Of a DNA stretch of 64,000 nucleotides, positions 30,439 through 40,073 are shown in pieces. The stretch lies in the NCBI RefSeq assembly GCF_001921205.1, contig NZ_MSIE01000008.1:1-64000 (forward strand), in the 5' to 3' direction. Under the pieces are notes generated by a model that saw only the letters and a program-made list of their open reading frames with translations, was not told the origin of the DNA and did no database searches. How positions within the stretch are numbered: position 1 is the first letter of the stretch; each line of letters starts with the position of its first letter. The position numbers were made by a program, and so were the translations under genes. Origin of the DNA: Actinophytocola xanthii. GTDB taxonomy: Bacteria; Actinomycetota; Actinomycetes; Mycobacteriales; Pseudonocardiaceae.

Positions 30439-32655
30439 TCAGTTGGACCGTCGCAGCATCCGGGTCAGACCGGCGGCGACCGTGGTCGCCAGGATCCAGC
30501 CGCAGGCGATCAGGGCGGCGGAGAACCACTGCAGGCCGCTGTTGAAGTGCCACTTGTTCTTGTGCCCGAAGTCGACGATGGGCACCAGGTGGTCCAGGGT
30601 GTACAGGAACGGGTTCCACACCAGGTTGTCGTCGGCGTTGGCCTCGGTCGGCTCGGGCATGACCGAGAAGACCAGGGTTCCGGCGAACAGCAGCACGGCC
30701 AGGCAGAGCAGCGCGCGCATCGGCTTGTAGCCGTAGCCGACGACCGCCCGCTGCAGCAGGCTCCAGAAGCGCACGCCCGGTCCGAGGAAGGTGTGGCCCT
30801 CGGCGAGCGCGACGTAGCGCCACTTCTGCTTGGCGATGAGCACCTCGGCGGCGTGCTCCTCGTTCCCGCTCGCCCGCAGCATCGCCGCGAACTGGTCGTA
30901 GGGGCCCGGCCGGTAGCTGCCGCCCATGGCCTTGCGCAGCAGCCGCAGCCGCCGCTTGATCTGGGCGTCGTCGTCCAGCTCGATCGGGACCGCCAACGCC
31001 TCGTAGCGGAAGTCGTCCAGTTCGATGTGACCGGTCGCGTCCCAGAACCGGTCGTTGTCGTTGAGCGAGGCACACCGCGCGTGCCGCAGGTTCACCCGCC
31101 CCCTGGGCGCGACACCCACGTCCAGCCGCAGGTCCTGGGTGATCAGACCGAAGGCGTTGACCGCCGTTCCGCTCAGGCTCGAGCCGAGCTCGGCGCCCTG
31201 GAAGTTGGTCTGCCGCCCGACCTCGGTCCGCCGGATGCGGATCTCGCCGTGTGCGGAGAAGGACTGGGCCTCCCGCTCGCCCCTGGCACACACGAGGTCC
31301 CGGCCGATCTGGGCGACCCGCAGGTCGATCGAGGGCTTGCGCGAGCGGTCGCGGCGGTAGCGGCCGGGGTTGACGAACCGGCTGGCCCGCAGGTCCAGGT
31401 TCGCCCCGATGTGCGCCTCGGGCAGCAGCACCGAGCCGAACACCGTGACCCCGCGGGCGTCGAGGTTGCCGCCGGTGGTGAACCGCCGACCCTCCAGCAC
31501 GTCGCCGTTGCGGTTGCTCAGCGTCGCCCCGTCCAGCAGGACGCTGCCCCTGGCCCGGACGTCCACCACCCGGACCTGCCCGGCGATCCGCGCCCCGCGG
31601 GCGTCGATGCCGCCGTCGATCTCCGAGCCGTCCAGGTGGACCGCGCGGTACCCGTACGGGCCGGGCGCCGTGCTCCCGGGCAGCTCCGCGAAGGGCTCCT
31701 GGCCGCCGGACAGGTCGATCGTGGCGCCGCTGAGCCGGACCGACCCGCCGATCCGGACGTTCACCATCCGCAGCGTGCCGGTGCTCTCGAACCCGCGGTC
31801 GAGATCGACGTTGCCCGATACCTGCATCCGGTCGGCGATCAGCGCGGCGCGGGGGTCGAAGAAGCGGTCCTGGTCGCCGACCAGGTCCCGGTCCTCGGTG
31901 GCGGGCACCAGCTGGGCGCCGCGCAGGGAGAAGTCGCTGTCGATCCTGGCGCTGGGCAGGAACACCATGCCCGTCGAGCGGAACCGGCGTTCGCTCGTCG
32001 GCACGCACTGCAGGTTCCCGCCGACGTGCAGCCCGTTGCCGTCCACCGAGTAGCCGTCGGGATTGTGCAGCCGCGCGCCGGCCAGGTTGACGTTGCCGCC
32101 CGTGCGCAGGCCCGGGATCCGCAGCTCGCCGTTGACCTCGAGGTTCGCCGCGAGCAGCGCCCCGGCGAGCGTGAGCCGGTCGGCGTGCAGGGCGTAGCGA
32201 CCGGGGTTGTCCAACAGGCTGCCGGTCAGCTCGAGCGACCCGCTGATGTCACCGTCGGTGAGGTCCACCCGGCCGTACACGCGGGTGCCGCCGATGAGCC
32301 GGATGTCGTTGTCGCTGTAGAGGTTGCGCCCTTCCAGGCCGGGCAGCTGACACCGGTTGAACTCACAGCCGGCGAGCTTGGCCTGGCGCAGGTCCGGCGG
32401 GGTGTCGAACCGGCAGCGCACGAACTCCAGCAGGTGCGGGAACTCCACCGCCCGCAGGTCGAGCGCGCCGACGATCCACCGGTCGGCGAACCGCAGCACC
32501 GGCGGTGTGGTTGCCCGGCGCCGGATCCGCCCGCCGGTACCCGGTTCGAACTCGACGACCTGCCGCACGATGTCGACCGCCCGCACCCGTGCCCACTCGG
32601 GCGGCTTCTGGTCGAACGGGTCGAGCCTGCGCCCGCTCACGTCCTGTTCGGTCAT
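30439..32655 (-). CDS. Large beta-solenoid-like repeat protein with C-terminal membrane segments
   Basis: A 738-aa protein. Residues about 50-520 are a run of short beta repeats such as GRVDLTDGDISGSLELTGS, GNVNLAGARLHN and GSVLLDGATLSNRNGD. These recall pentapeptide or bactofilin-like right-handed solenoids, with repeat turns at roughly 20 residues. A helical region with KQKWRYVALAEGHTFLGPG follows, then hydrophobic segments (about 630-652 and 705-730) around FLYTLDHLVPIVDFG. Similar actinobacterial proteins are sometimes labelled membrane-associated oxidoreductase, but no redox motif is visible. The ATG at 32655 is preceded by GGGGGCGAC. Confidence 0.6.
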   Translation of the reverse strand: MTEQDVSGRRLDPFDQKPPEWARVRAVDIVRQVVEFEPGTGGRIRRRATTPPVLRFADRWIVGALDLRAVEFPHLLEFVRCRFDTPPDLRQAKLAGCEFNRCQLPGLEGRNLYSDNDIRLIGGTRVYGRVDLTDGDISGSLELTGSLLDNPGRYALHADRLTLAGALLAANLEVNGELRIPGLRTGGNVNLAGARLHNPDGYSVDGNGLHVGGNLQCVPTSERRFRSTGMVFLPSARIDSDFSLRGAQLVPATEDRDLVGDQDRFFDPRAALIADRMQVSGNVDLDRGFESTGTLRMVNVRIGGSVRLSGATIDLSGGQEPFAELPGSTAPGPYGYRAVHLDGSEIDGGIDARGARIAGQVRVVDVRARGSVLLDGATLSNRNGDVLEGRRFTTGGNLDARGVTVFGSVLLPEAHIGANLDLRASRFVNPGRYRRDRSRKPSIDLRVAQIGRDLVCARGEREAQSFSAHGEIRIRRTEVGRQTNFQGAELGSSLSGTAVNAFGLITQDLRLDVGVAPRGRVNLRHARCASLNDNDRFWDATGHIELDDFRYEALAVPIELDDDAQIKRRLRLLRKAMGGSYRPGPYDQFAAMLRASGNEEHAAEVLIAKQKWRYVALAEGHTFLGPGVRFWSLLQRAVVGYGYKPMRALLCLAVLLFAGTLVFSVMPEPTEANADDNLVWNPFLYTLDHLVPIVDFGHKNKWHFNSGLQWFSAALIACGWILATTVAAGLTRMLRRSN

Positions 32656-32889
32656 GTCGCCCCCAGCGCCGAGCCACGGATCGCCCACAGTAGGGCGCGT
32701 TTGGTGGATCTTGGTCGATGCGGTTCGTGATCCGGATGGTTCCTGGCAAGGCGGAGCGTCGGCCTCGTACCGGGTTGTACTCGGTCGATGCGACAACGCC
32801 GCCAGGGGCCATCCGGGCGCGGACCGCGCGGCCGGAGATCCACCAGACGTGCCCTAGGACGAACCGTGGCGGTGGACGGTTCCTCCGCG

Positions 32890-33663
32890 CTACTGGTCGA
32901 CGTGGGTGGGGTTGAGCACGCGGGACAGGAACGTGCGCGTGCGCTCCTCGCGCGGCTTGCCGATGACCTGCTCCGGGGGACCCTCCTCGACCACGACGCC
33001 GGCGTCCATGAACAGGACCTTGTCGGCGACCTCGCGGGCGAACTGCATCTCGTGGGTGACCACGAGCATGGTCATGCCCTCGTCGGCCAGCCGGCGCATG
33101 ACGCCGAGCACGTCGCCGACGAGTTCGGGGTCCAGGGCCGAGGTCGGCTCGTCGAACAGCATCACGTCGGGGTCCATCGACAGCGCCCGCGCGATCGCCA
33201 CGCGCTGCTGCTGGCCTCCGGAGAGCTGCGCCGGCATCGCGTTCTCGCGACCGGCCAGGCCCACCCGCTCCAGGTTCGCCAGGCCGGTCTTCTCCGCGTC
33301 CTCACGGCTCCGCTTGAGCACCTTGCGCTGGGCGACGGTGAGGTTGTTCATCACGTTCAGGTGCGAGAACAGGTTGAACGACTGGAAGACCATGCCGATC
33401 TTCCGCCGTGCCGCGTCGATGTCGACGTCGGGATCGGTCAGCTCGACGCCGTCCACGACGACCGTGCCGGCGGTGGGCTCCTCGAGCACGTTGACACACC
33501 GGAGCAGCGTGGACTTCCCGGACCCGGAGGGACCGATGATGCAGACCACCTCGCCGCGGCGGACCTTGAGGTCGATCCCGCGCAGCACCTCGACCGGGCC
33601 GAACGACTTGTGCAGGTCGGTGACCTGGACCGCGATGTCGGATTCCGCAGCGGCCGTGCTCAT
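32890..33663 (-). CDS. Polar amino-acid ABC transporter ATPase (GlnQ/GluA-like)
   Basis: A 257-aa ABC ATPase: Walker [10 protein letters not shown], signature [15 protein letters not shown], Walker [15 protein letters not shown] and switch His in VVTHEM. Its start overlaps the permease stop by four bases. Sequence style ([20 protein letters not shown]) places it in the polar amino-acid uptake family. Confidence 0.92.
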   Translation of the reverse strand: MSTAAAESDIAVQVTDLHKSFGPVEVLRGIDLKVRRGEVVCIIGPSGSGKSTLLRCVNVLEEPTAGTVVVDGVELTDPDVDIDAARRKIGMVFQSFNLFSHLNVMNNLTVAQRKVLKRSREDAEKTGLANLERVGLAGRENAMPAQLSGGQQQRVAIARALSMDPDVMLFDEPTSALDPELVGDVLGVMRRLADEGMTMLVVTHEMQFAREVADKVLFMDAGVVVEEGPPEQVIGKPREERTRTFLSRVLNPTHVDQ

Positions 33664-34478
33664 GCCTTCACCTCGGTCGACTCGGGCGTACTGATCTTCT
33701 TACCACCGGTGCGCCGCTCGAGGTACCGGGACAGGTAGGACAGCGGGATGGTGATGATCAGGTAGCAGATGCCGGCGACCAGGACCGGCGTGAGGCTGCG
33801 GGACTCGTTCAGCTCGACCCGGCCGAACTGGGTCAGCTCGTACTCGGAGACCGACGCACCGAGGAACAGCGCGAGCGAGGAGTCCTTGGTGAGCAGGATC
33901 AGCTCGTTGGTCAGCGGTGGCAGGATGATCTTGAACGCCTGCGGGATGACGATCGTCATCATCGTCCTGGCCGGGGACATGCCCAGCGAGCGCGCCGCCT
34001 CGACCTGCCCCTTGGGCACGGCCTGGATCCCCGCCCGGAGGGTCTCGGCCATGTACGCGGCGCCGACGATACCGAGGGCGATCATCAGCGCGACGTACTT
34101 GTCGAGGAACGTGTTGAACGCCAGGGGGATGCCGGTGCCCACGGCGAGGATGACCATCAGCGCCGGCAGGCCGCGGAAGAACTCGATGTAGATGCCGGAG
34201 ATCCACCGGTAGACGCGGACGGTCGACAGCCGCATCAGCGCGATCACGAGCGCCAGCGCGAGGCCGAACCCGAAGCCCAGCGTGGTGTAGATGACCGTGT
34301 TCACCAGGGCCACCGTGATGACCTCGGGGAACATGTTCCTGGCGACCTCGAGGTCGAAGAACGTGGTCCGGATCTTGCCCCAGTTCGCGGTGAACGCCAC
34401 GACCAGGACGACCGCGACGAGGATCGCGTACTGGACCCAGCGGATGACTTGCGCTCGCTTGCGCTTGGACATGGCCAT
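33660..34478 (-). CDS. Polar amino-acid ABC transporter permease (HisMQ family)
   Basis: A 272-aa permease with about five membrane segments. The cytoplasmic EAA loop is [29 protein letters not shown], which contacts the ATPase. A single permease gene suggests a homodimeric channel. It lies between the binding-protein gene and the ATPase gene. Confidence 0.92.
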   Translation of the reverse strand: MAMSKRKRAQVIRWVQYAILVAVVLVVAFTANWGKIRTTFFDLEVARNMFPEVITVALVNTVIYTTLGFGFGLALALVIALMRLSTVRVYRWISGIYIEFFRGLPALMVILAVGTGIPLAFNTFLDKYVALMIALGIVGAAYMAETLRAGIQAVPKGQVEAARSLGMSPARTMMTIVIPQAFKIILPPLTNELILLTKDSSLALFLGASVSEYELTQFGRVELNESRSLTPVLVAGICYLIITIPLSYLSRYLERRTGGKKISTPESTEVKA

Positions 34479-34516
34479 CGGTCGAAGACTCCTCGAGAAG
34501 GACCCGTGATGAGCAA

Positions 34517-34545
34517 GGGGGCCCGCGCGGGTCGCGCGAGCCCCC
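34517..34545. terminator. Intercistronic hairpin between binding-protein and permease genes
   Basis: GGGGGC and GCCCCC flank a GC-rich inner stem with one mismatch. Located between the first gene and the rest of the operon, it may act as a partial terminator or 3' stabiliser and give more binding protein than permease. Confidence 0.55.
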
Positions 34546-34556
34546 GGCCCGGTCAG

Positions 34557-35372
34557 CTAGTTGTCGGCGGGCTTGGTGCCGAACCACTTCTCGTAGATGG
34601 TGTCGTACTCACCGCTCGACTTGGCATCGGCCAGCACCTTGTTCACGACGTCGAGCAGGGCGGTGTTGCCCTTGCGGACACCCATGCCGTACTGCTCGCC
34701 GGTCTCGAACTCCTTGACGACCTCGAAGTCGGTCTTGTCCTTGACCCAGTCGAAGAGCACGCCGTTGTCGTTGATGCCCGCGTCTACCTGACCGGACTCG
34801 ACCGCGGTCAGCAGCAGGCCGAGGTCCTCGAAGTTGACGATGTTGGCACCCTTGGCGTTCTCGTTCGCGTAGTCGAAACCCGTCGTCGAGTTCTGCACGC
34901 CGAGGTTCTTGCCGTCCAGGTCGGTGATGTCGGAGATCCCGGAGCCCTTCTTCGTGACCAGCGCCTGGGTGGCGTCGAAGTAGGGGTCGGAGAAGTCGAT
35001 GTTCTGCTTGCGCTCGTCGGTGATCGTCATACCGGCCGAGGAGATGTCGCACTTGCCGGAGTTGAAGTCCGCACCGGACTGGATGCCGTCGAACGGGGTG
35101 TCGACGACCTCCTGCTCGACGCCCAGCTCCTTGGCGATCAGATCGACGAGGTCGATGTCGAAGCCGATCACCTCACCGTTCTCCTCGTACTCGAACGGCT
35201 TGTACGGCAGCCCGGTGCAGTTGGTCAGCTTGCCCTCGTTCACCAGCTCGGGGCCGCCGCTACCGGCGTCGCCGCCGTCTCCGGAGCTGCCCCCGTCCTC
35301 GCCGCAGCCCGCGAGCACGATGGCCAGCGCGGGCACCAGGGCCCAGACCTTCAGCGTTGGTCGACGCGTCAC
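34557..35372 (-). CDS. Polar amino-acid ABC transporter substrate-binding lipoprotein
   Basis: A 271-aa lipoprotein. The signal peptide ends AIVLAGCGED (lipobox LAGC), followed by a Gly/Ser/Asp linker and the SBP_bac_3 fold: GFDIDLVDLIAKELGVE, GKCDISSAGMTITDERKQNIDFSDPYF and NDNGVLFDW. The glutamine/glutamate/polar group is likely. The GTG at 35372 follows GAGGAG by seven bases; another GTG lies six codons upstream. Confidence 0.9.
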   Translation of the reverse strand: MTRRPTLKVWALVPALAIVLAGCGEDGGSSGDGGDAGSGGPELVNEGKLTNCTGLPYKPFEYEENGEVIGFDIDLVDLIAKELGVEQEVVDTPFDGIQSGADFNSGKCDISSAGMTITDERKQNIDFSDPYFDATQALVTKKGSGISDITDLDGKNLGVQNSTTGFDYANENAKGANIVNFEDLGLLLTAVESGQVDAGINDNGVLFDWVKDKTDFEVVKEFETGEQYGMGVRKGNTALLDVVNKVLADAKSSGEYDTIYEKWFGTKPADN

Positions 35373-35550
35373 GGTGTAACTCCTCGTCACTCAGATCGAT
35401 TCGAGTGAGGGGCATCCTGCCACCCCCCGCCAACCCGACCCAACACCAGCGGTCATTGTTGCCTGCTCTTAACCGTTCACCTGCCGCTCCACCAGCGACC
35501 AGGGCCCCTCACCGACAGTGACGTGGTCGGCCCACAGCGGAGAGTCGCGG

Positions 35551-36651
35551 TCACCGGGCCGCCGCCGCGAACACCACCGCGATGACCAGGTAGATCAGCA
35601 TCGCGGCGCTCATGCCCTGGTGGTCGGCGAGCAGGCCGACCACCACCGGGGTCAGGACCCCGAGCTGGCCGACCGCCTCGACGACCGCGGCCGTGGTGCC
35701 GGCCTGGCCGGGGCGCAGCGTCAGGTATCTCGCCTCGAGCAGGATCCAGGCGAGGTTGACCGCGGCGCCCACGGCCGCGGTACCCAGTGCGGCGGCCAGC
35801 ACGTGTGGGACCACCAACACCACCACGACACCGGCCAGCAGGAGCACCGCACAGGGCCGCAGGCCGACCCGTCGGCGGCGGGTGCGCCCGGCCCACGCCG
35901 TGGCGACGATGCCGCCGACCATGCCGGCCCCCGCGACGAGGGTGGCGACGGCCGGCGAGAGCCCTCGGTCGGTGGTGAGGAACGCGACGGCGAAACCCAC
36001 GAACGTGTCGTCGAAGGCCCCGACGACCGCGACGAGCAGGCCGGCGACGAGCACCCGCCGGTCCCTGACCACCTCGACCAGCCCGCGCCACGGCCGGCGG
36101 GCCTCCTCCCGCGCCGTGGGCGGCGGCAGCGGCTGGCTCGCGAGTACCACCCCGTAGGCGAGCATCAGGGCACCCGCGGCCCAGAAGGCGGCACGCCAGC
36201 CGAGCCCGGTACCCAGCGCGGCGAACAGGAGCAGCGGACCGAACAGGTCGCCGACCGCGGCCAGCAGCGCGGACCGGGCGAGCGCCGGTTCGATCCGGTC
36301 GCCGACGACGTCGACCAGCGCCACGTCGACGGCGCGGACCATGGCGTCCCCGGCCACCCCCATCACCACGACCGCGGCGAACAGCGTCCAGAAGTCGCCG
36401 GCCAGGGCGAACAGGCAGAGGCCGAGCCCGTACCCGAGGCCACCCACCGCCGCCATCACCCGCCGGCTGGTGTGGTCGGCGAGCACCCCGAGCGGCGTGG
36501 CCAGCAGGCCGATCCCGGGGTAGAGCGCGAGCAGGAACCCGGCCTCGACGTAGGTCAGGCCGATGTCCTGCCGGATCGACTCCACGGCGCCGTAGGGCTG
36601 GAACGCCACGGTCTCCTCGGCGAAGCCGACGAGCAGCAGCGAGGCGACCAA
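35551..36651 (-). CDS. MFS transporter (5' end uncertain: in-frame TGA upstream)
   Basis: A 366-aa major facilitator of about 11-12 segments. The first helix is SLLLVGFAEETVAFQPYG, and LGVLADHTSRRVM is the A-motif loop. The start used is TTG at 36651, which lacks a ribosome site. In the same frame an ATG at 36705 opens MRAWFRW and is cut by TGA (36682-36684) at codon 8, after which TDLAPRFPATL runs into the transporter. The natural start may therefore be the ATG with a nonsense change, or translation may use TTG. Confidence 0.7.
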   Translation of the reverse strand: MVASLLLVGFAEETVAFQPYGAVESIRQDIGLTYVEAGFLLALYPGIGLLATPLGVLADHTSRRVMAAVGGLGYGLGLCLFALAGDFWTLFAAVVVMGVAGDAMVRAVDVALVDVVGDRIEPALARSALLAAVGDLFGPLLLFAALGTGLGWRAAFWAAGALMLAYGVVLASQPLPPPTAREEARRPWRGLVEVVRDRRVLVAGLLVAVVGAFDDTFVGFAVAFLTTDRGLSPAVATLVAGAGMVGGIVATAWAGRTRRRRVGLRPCAVLLLAGVVVVLVVPHVLAAALGTAAVGAAVNLAWILLEARYLTLRPGQAGTTAAVVEAVGQLGVLTPVVVGLLADHQGMSAAMLIYLVIAVVFAAAAR

Positions 36652-36756
36652 CGTCGCCGGAAACCGGGGAGCTAGGTCAGTTCACCATCGAAACCAGGCA
36701 CGCATGGCCCCGAGGTTAGGTCGGGAGCCAGCCAAGGGACAACGGGGTTTTCGCCC

Positions 36757-38214
36757 TCAGCCCTTGGCGTGCGCGGCCAGGATCAGGGCCACTGCCTCGG
36801 TGACCCGCTTCGCCTGGGCGACGTTGAGCCACTCGTCGGGGACGTGCGGGTTGCTGTCGTTCGCCAGCGCGCCGGTGACCACGAACTGGGCGTCCGGGTA
36901 GGACTCCACCAGGTTGCCCATGAACGGGATCGAGCCGCCGAGCAGCATGGGGCGCCACTCGTTGCCGCCGAAGACTCGCTCGCTCGCCACGTCGAGCGCG
37001 GCCCGCAGCCAGGGCGCGGTCGGTGGCATGTTCCAGCCAGGCCCTTCCTCGGACCGGCTCAGCGTCACCTCGGCGCCGTAGGGGACGTCGGTGGTGAGCA
37101 CGCGGTGCAGCGCCTCGAGCGCGGCCTTCGGGTCCGCCGTCGGCGGCAGCCGGAAGCTCAGCGTCAGCGTCGTCTCGGTGCGCAGGACGTTGCCGGCCTC
37201 GGCCGGCAACGGGAGGCCGGCTCCGCCGATCACCGAGAGGGTGGGGCGCCAGGAATTGTTCAGGATGAGCTCGGCGTCGTCGTCGGAGGCCAGGCTCATG
37301 CCCTCGAGGATGGGGAACGCCCGCCTGGGCGCGCCGGGGTTGGCCGCCGCGGCGGCCCTCGCCTCGGCGAGTCGCTCGGGAGGGATCTCGCCGTGCATCT
37401 CGGGGATGAGGATCTCCCCGGTCGCCGCGTCCTCGATCCGGTCCAGCAGCGAGCGCAGCACCCGGAACGAGCTCGGCACGATGCCGCTCGCCATGCCCGA
37501 GTGCTGGCCGGACTCGAGCACCCGCACGGTCACGGTCGTGGACACCAGACCGCGCAGCGAGGTGGTCAGCCAGAGCCGCTCGTAGTCCTGACCGCCGGAG
37601 TCGAGGCACACGACCAGCGACACCTCGCCCAGCCGGGAGCGGAACTCGGTCAGGTACGCGGGCAGGTCGGGGCTGCCGGACTCCTCGCTGGTCTCCAGCA
37701 GCAAGATGCACCGCCCGTGGGCGCCACCGGCGGCCCGCACCGCCTCGATCGCGGCGGCTGCCGCGTAGCCGGAGTATCCGTCGTCCGCCGCTCCCCGGCC
37801 GTAGAGCCTGCCGTCACGCAGCACCGGGCTCCACGGACCGAGCCCCTCCGACCAGCCCCCGACCGGGGGTTGCTTGTCCAGGTGGCCGTAGAGCAGGACC
37901 GTGCCGGCGTCGGGGCGCGCGGACTCGCCGGCGGGAACCTCGAACAGCAGGACCGGGGTGCGGCCGGGCAACCGCAGGATCTCGGCGCTGGCGCCCTCGA
38001 TACCCCGGCCGACCAGCCAGCGGCGAACGTGTTCGACGGCGGCGTCGAGGTGACCGGAGCCGGCCCAGTTCTCGTCGAAGACCGGTGACAGGGCGGGGAT
38101 CGTGACGAACTCGGACAGGCTGGTCAGGACCGCGTCCTCCCAGACCCGCTCGACCGTCTCGCGTACCAGTGTGGTGTCCACTCGTTCGATACTGCCACGC
38201 ACGTCACCACGCAT
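36757..38214 (-). CDS. M20-family metallopeptidase (dipeptidase/deacylase-like)
   Basis: A 485-aa M20 zinc peptidase. Metal-site motifs are VLLYGHLDKQPP (first His), GRGAADDGYSGY (bridging Asp) and LLLETSEESGS (catalytic and ligand Glu pair). The second Asp/His side shows CLDSGGQDY and SIPFMGNL near the C-terminus. The insertion domain lies between about 210 and 340. The substrate (peptide or N-acylated amino acid) is unknown. The start may be ATG at 38214, which overlaps the upstream small gene by 11 bases, or GTG at 38181. Confidence 0.87.
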   Translation of the reverse strand: MRGDVRGSIERVDTTLVRETVERVWEDAVLTSLSEFVTIPALSPVFDENWAGSGHLDAAVEHVRRWLVGRGIEGASAEILRLPGRTPVLLFEVPAGESARPDAGTVLLYGHLDKQPPVGGWSEGLGPWSPVLRDGRLYGRGAADDGYSGYAAAAAIEAVRAAGGAHGRCILLLETSEESGSPDLPAYLTEFRSRLGEVSLVVCLDSGGQDYERLWLTTSLRGLVSTTVTVRVLESGQHSGMASGIVPSSFRVLRSLLDRIEDAATGEILIPEMHGEIPPERLAEARAAAAANPGAPRRAFPILEGMSLASDDDAELILNNSWRPTLSVIGGAGLPLPAEAGNVLRTETTLTLSFRLPPTADPKAALEALHRVLTTDVPYGAEVTLSRSEEGPGWNMPPTAPWLRAALDVASERVFGGNEWRPMLLGGSIPFMGNLVESYPDAQFVVTGALANDSNPHVPDEWLNVAQAKRVTEAVALILAAHAKG

Positions 38215-38413
38215 CACGCAAGATCGACTGCGGGAGGTCCGGCGGCTCGTCGGAGTGCGCCAGGACCGGTGCCTCGCGCTCGGCGGTCGCCCTCGTGCTG
38301 GCAGCGGCCTCGGCCACGGCGTCGGCGATGATCTCGTCCGCGGTGCGCACGGCGGAGGCCAAGGCCTCCTCGGCCCGCCGCACCCGCGCGTCCCGCCAGT
38401 CCTCACCCGCCAC
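38204..38413 (-). CDS. Small helical protein (69 aa) upstream of the M20 peptidase
   Basis: GTG start at 38413, product VAGEDWRDARVRRAEEALAS followed by an Ala/Glu-rich helix and a short Pro tail. The coding style and its 11-base overlap with the peptidase gene suggest a real gene, but I do not recognise it. Confidence 0.5.
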   Translation of the reverse strand: MAGEDWRDARVRRAEEALASAVRTADEIIADAVAEAAASTRATAEREAPVLAHSDEPPDLPQSILRDAW

Positions 38414-38867
38414 CGGGCCAGAGTAGGGACTCTGGCGGCCGTGGAGCGATCGCCGAGCGGCACTCACTAAACTTCCTGTGACGTAGATCACGCTCGAGCC
38501 GCTGATCGTCGTCGGGTGGCCGCGCCGTGCCCCGTGGGGGCCCGGCTCCGCCTTCCTCGGCGGCCGGACACGGCCGCGTTGAACTGCCGCGTTCACTGCT
38601 CGCCAGGAGGTGGTTACCCGTTGCCCCGAGGTCCCCGCTGACGCCCAACTGTCGGTGATCCTATCGTTTCCGCAGCTCAGCGACCCGAATAGGGGCACAT
38701 ACCGACGTTCGGACGTCACCGCGGCCAAGCCACGCATGCCAGGATGAACCGAAACCGTCAGCGCCATCGGCTGCCTGGACCGACCCTTACCCGGGCAGGC
38801 GACAGCCAATGGCGCGCCGTCAGCGCTCGTCACGAGCGAACGCCCGGCGCCGACACGAGGAGAACGC
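38414..38867. other. Intergenic region upstream of the branched-chain dehydrogenase operon
   Basis: About 450 bases without a supported gene. It carries the divergent promoters of the small gene at 38413 and of the E1alpha gene at 38868, and a Crp-type palindrome at 38477. Confidence 0.6.
38477..38492. promoter_or_regulatory. Crp/GlxR-type site
   Basis: TGTGACGTAGATCACG matches TGTGA-N6-TCACA at 9 of 10 conserved positions. It lies 64 bases upstream of the small helical gene and about 375 bases upstream of the E1alpha gene. Confidence 0.6.
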
Positions 38868-40073
38868 ATGTCGTCCCCAGAACAGTGGACGCACCCGGAA
38901 CCGGGGGTTGGCCCGGCCGCCACCGCGGCCACGCCGACCGCAGAGCAGGTGATCGCGGGTTTGCGCGCAACTAGCGAGGGCGGTCCGGAGCTCGTGCAGC
39001 TCCTGACCCCCGAGGGTGAGCGAGTACCGGACTCCCGGTGGGATCCGTACGTCGCGGACATCACGGCCGAGGACCTGCGCGGGCTCTACCGCGACATGGT
39101 CCTGACCCGTCGTGTCGACCGTGAGGCCAACGCGCTGCAGCGCCAGGGCCAGCTGGGCATCTGGGTCCCGCTGCTCGGGCAGGAGGCCGCGCAGGTCGGC
39201 GCGGGCCGGGCGCTCAAGCCGCAGGACATGGTGTTCCCCAGCTACCGCGAGCACGGCGTCGCCTGGTGCCGGGACGTGCACCCGACCGAGCTGCTCGGGA
39301 TCTTCCGGGGCACCGACCACGGCAGCTGGGACCCGCTGGCCAAGCGCTTCCACCTCTACACCATCGTGATCGGCAACCAGGTGCTCAACGCGGCCGGGTA
39401 CGCCATGGGCCAGCGCTTCGAGGGCAAGGTGGGCGACGACGACGGCGAGGCCACGATGGTCTTCTTCGGCGACGGCGCCACCAGCCAGGGCGACGTGCAC
39501 GAGGGCTTCGTCTGGGCCTCGGTCTACGACGCCCCGCTCGTGTTCTTCTGCCAGAACAACCAGTGGGCCATCTCCGAGCCCACCGAGCGCCAGAGCCGGC
39601 TGCCGCTCTACCAGCGTGCCCGTGGCTACGGCTTCCCCGGCGTGCGCGTCGACGGCAACGACGTGCTCGCCTCGCTCGCGGTCTCCCGGTGGGCGCTGGA
39701 CGAGTGCCGCCACGGCAACGGCCCCGTGCTCATCGAGGCGTTCACCTACCGGATGGACGCCCACACCACGACCGACGACCCGACCCGCTACCGGCTCGCC
39801 GACGAGTTGGAGGCGTGGAAGCTCAAGGACCCGATCGAGCGCGTGCGGGTCAACCTGGTGCGCCACGAGAACGCCGACCACGCCTTCTTCGACGAGGTGC
39901 AGGCCGAGGCCGACCAGCTCGCCGCCGAGCTGCGCGAGTTCTGCGTCAACATGCCGGACCCGCCCAAGGAGCGGATGTTCGCCCACGTCTACGAGGACGG
40001 CAACCCCGTGCTGGCCGCCCAGCGCGACGCCTACCTCGCCTACGCCAGCGGCTTCGAGGGAGGCGGGCACTGA
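38868..40073 (+). CDS. bkdA: Branched-chain 2-oxoacid dehydrogenase E1 alpha
   Basis: A 401-aa TPP-binding subunit that decarboxylates branched-chain (or pyruvate-like) 2-oxoacids. The cofactor motif is GDGATSQGDVHEG through FFCQNN, the GDG-N30-NN signature. RMDAHTTTDDPTRYR contains the conserved phosphorylation-loop region. It is followed by E1 beta and E2, with no E3 in the cluster. AGGAGA precedes the ATG. The substrate could also be pyruvate; branched chain is favoured by the separate E1alpha/E1beta layout and the lipid neighbourhood. Confidence 0.9.
   Translation: MSSPEQWTHPEPGVGPAATAATPTAEQVIAGLRATSEGGPELVQLLTPEGERVPDSRWDPYVADITAEDLRGLYRDMVLTRRVDREANALQRQGQLGIWVPLLGQEAAQVGAGRALKPQDMVFPSYREHGVAWCRDVHPTELLGIFRGTDHGSWDPLAKRFHLYTIVIGNQVLNAAGYAMGQRFEGKVGDDDGEATMVFFGDGATSQGDVHEGFVWASVYDAPLVFFCQNNQWAISEPTERQSRLPLYQRARGYGFPGVRVDGNDVLASLAVSRWALDECRHGNGPVLIEAFTYRMDAHTTTDDPTRYRLADELEAWKLKDPIERVRVNLVRHENADHAFFDEVQAEADQLAAELREFCVNMPDPPKERMFAHVYEDGNPVLAAQRDAYLAYASGFEGGGH

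Noticed and set aside
29926-32730. 934-aa plus-strand frame opposite the SRPBCC and solenoid genes
   Set aside because: Low-complexity Arg/Ala/Pro/Gln composition and no motif; the minus-strand genes have clear repeats and starts.
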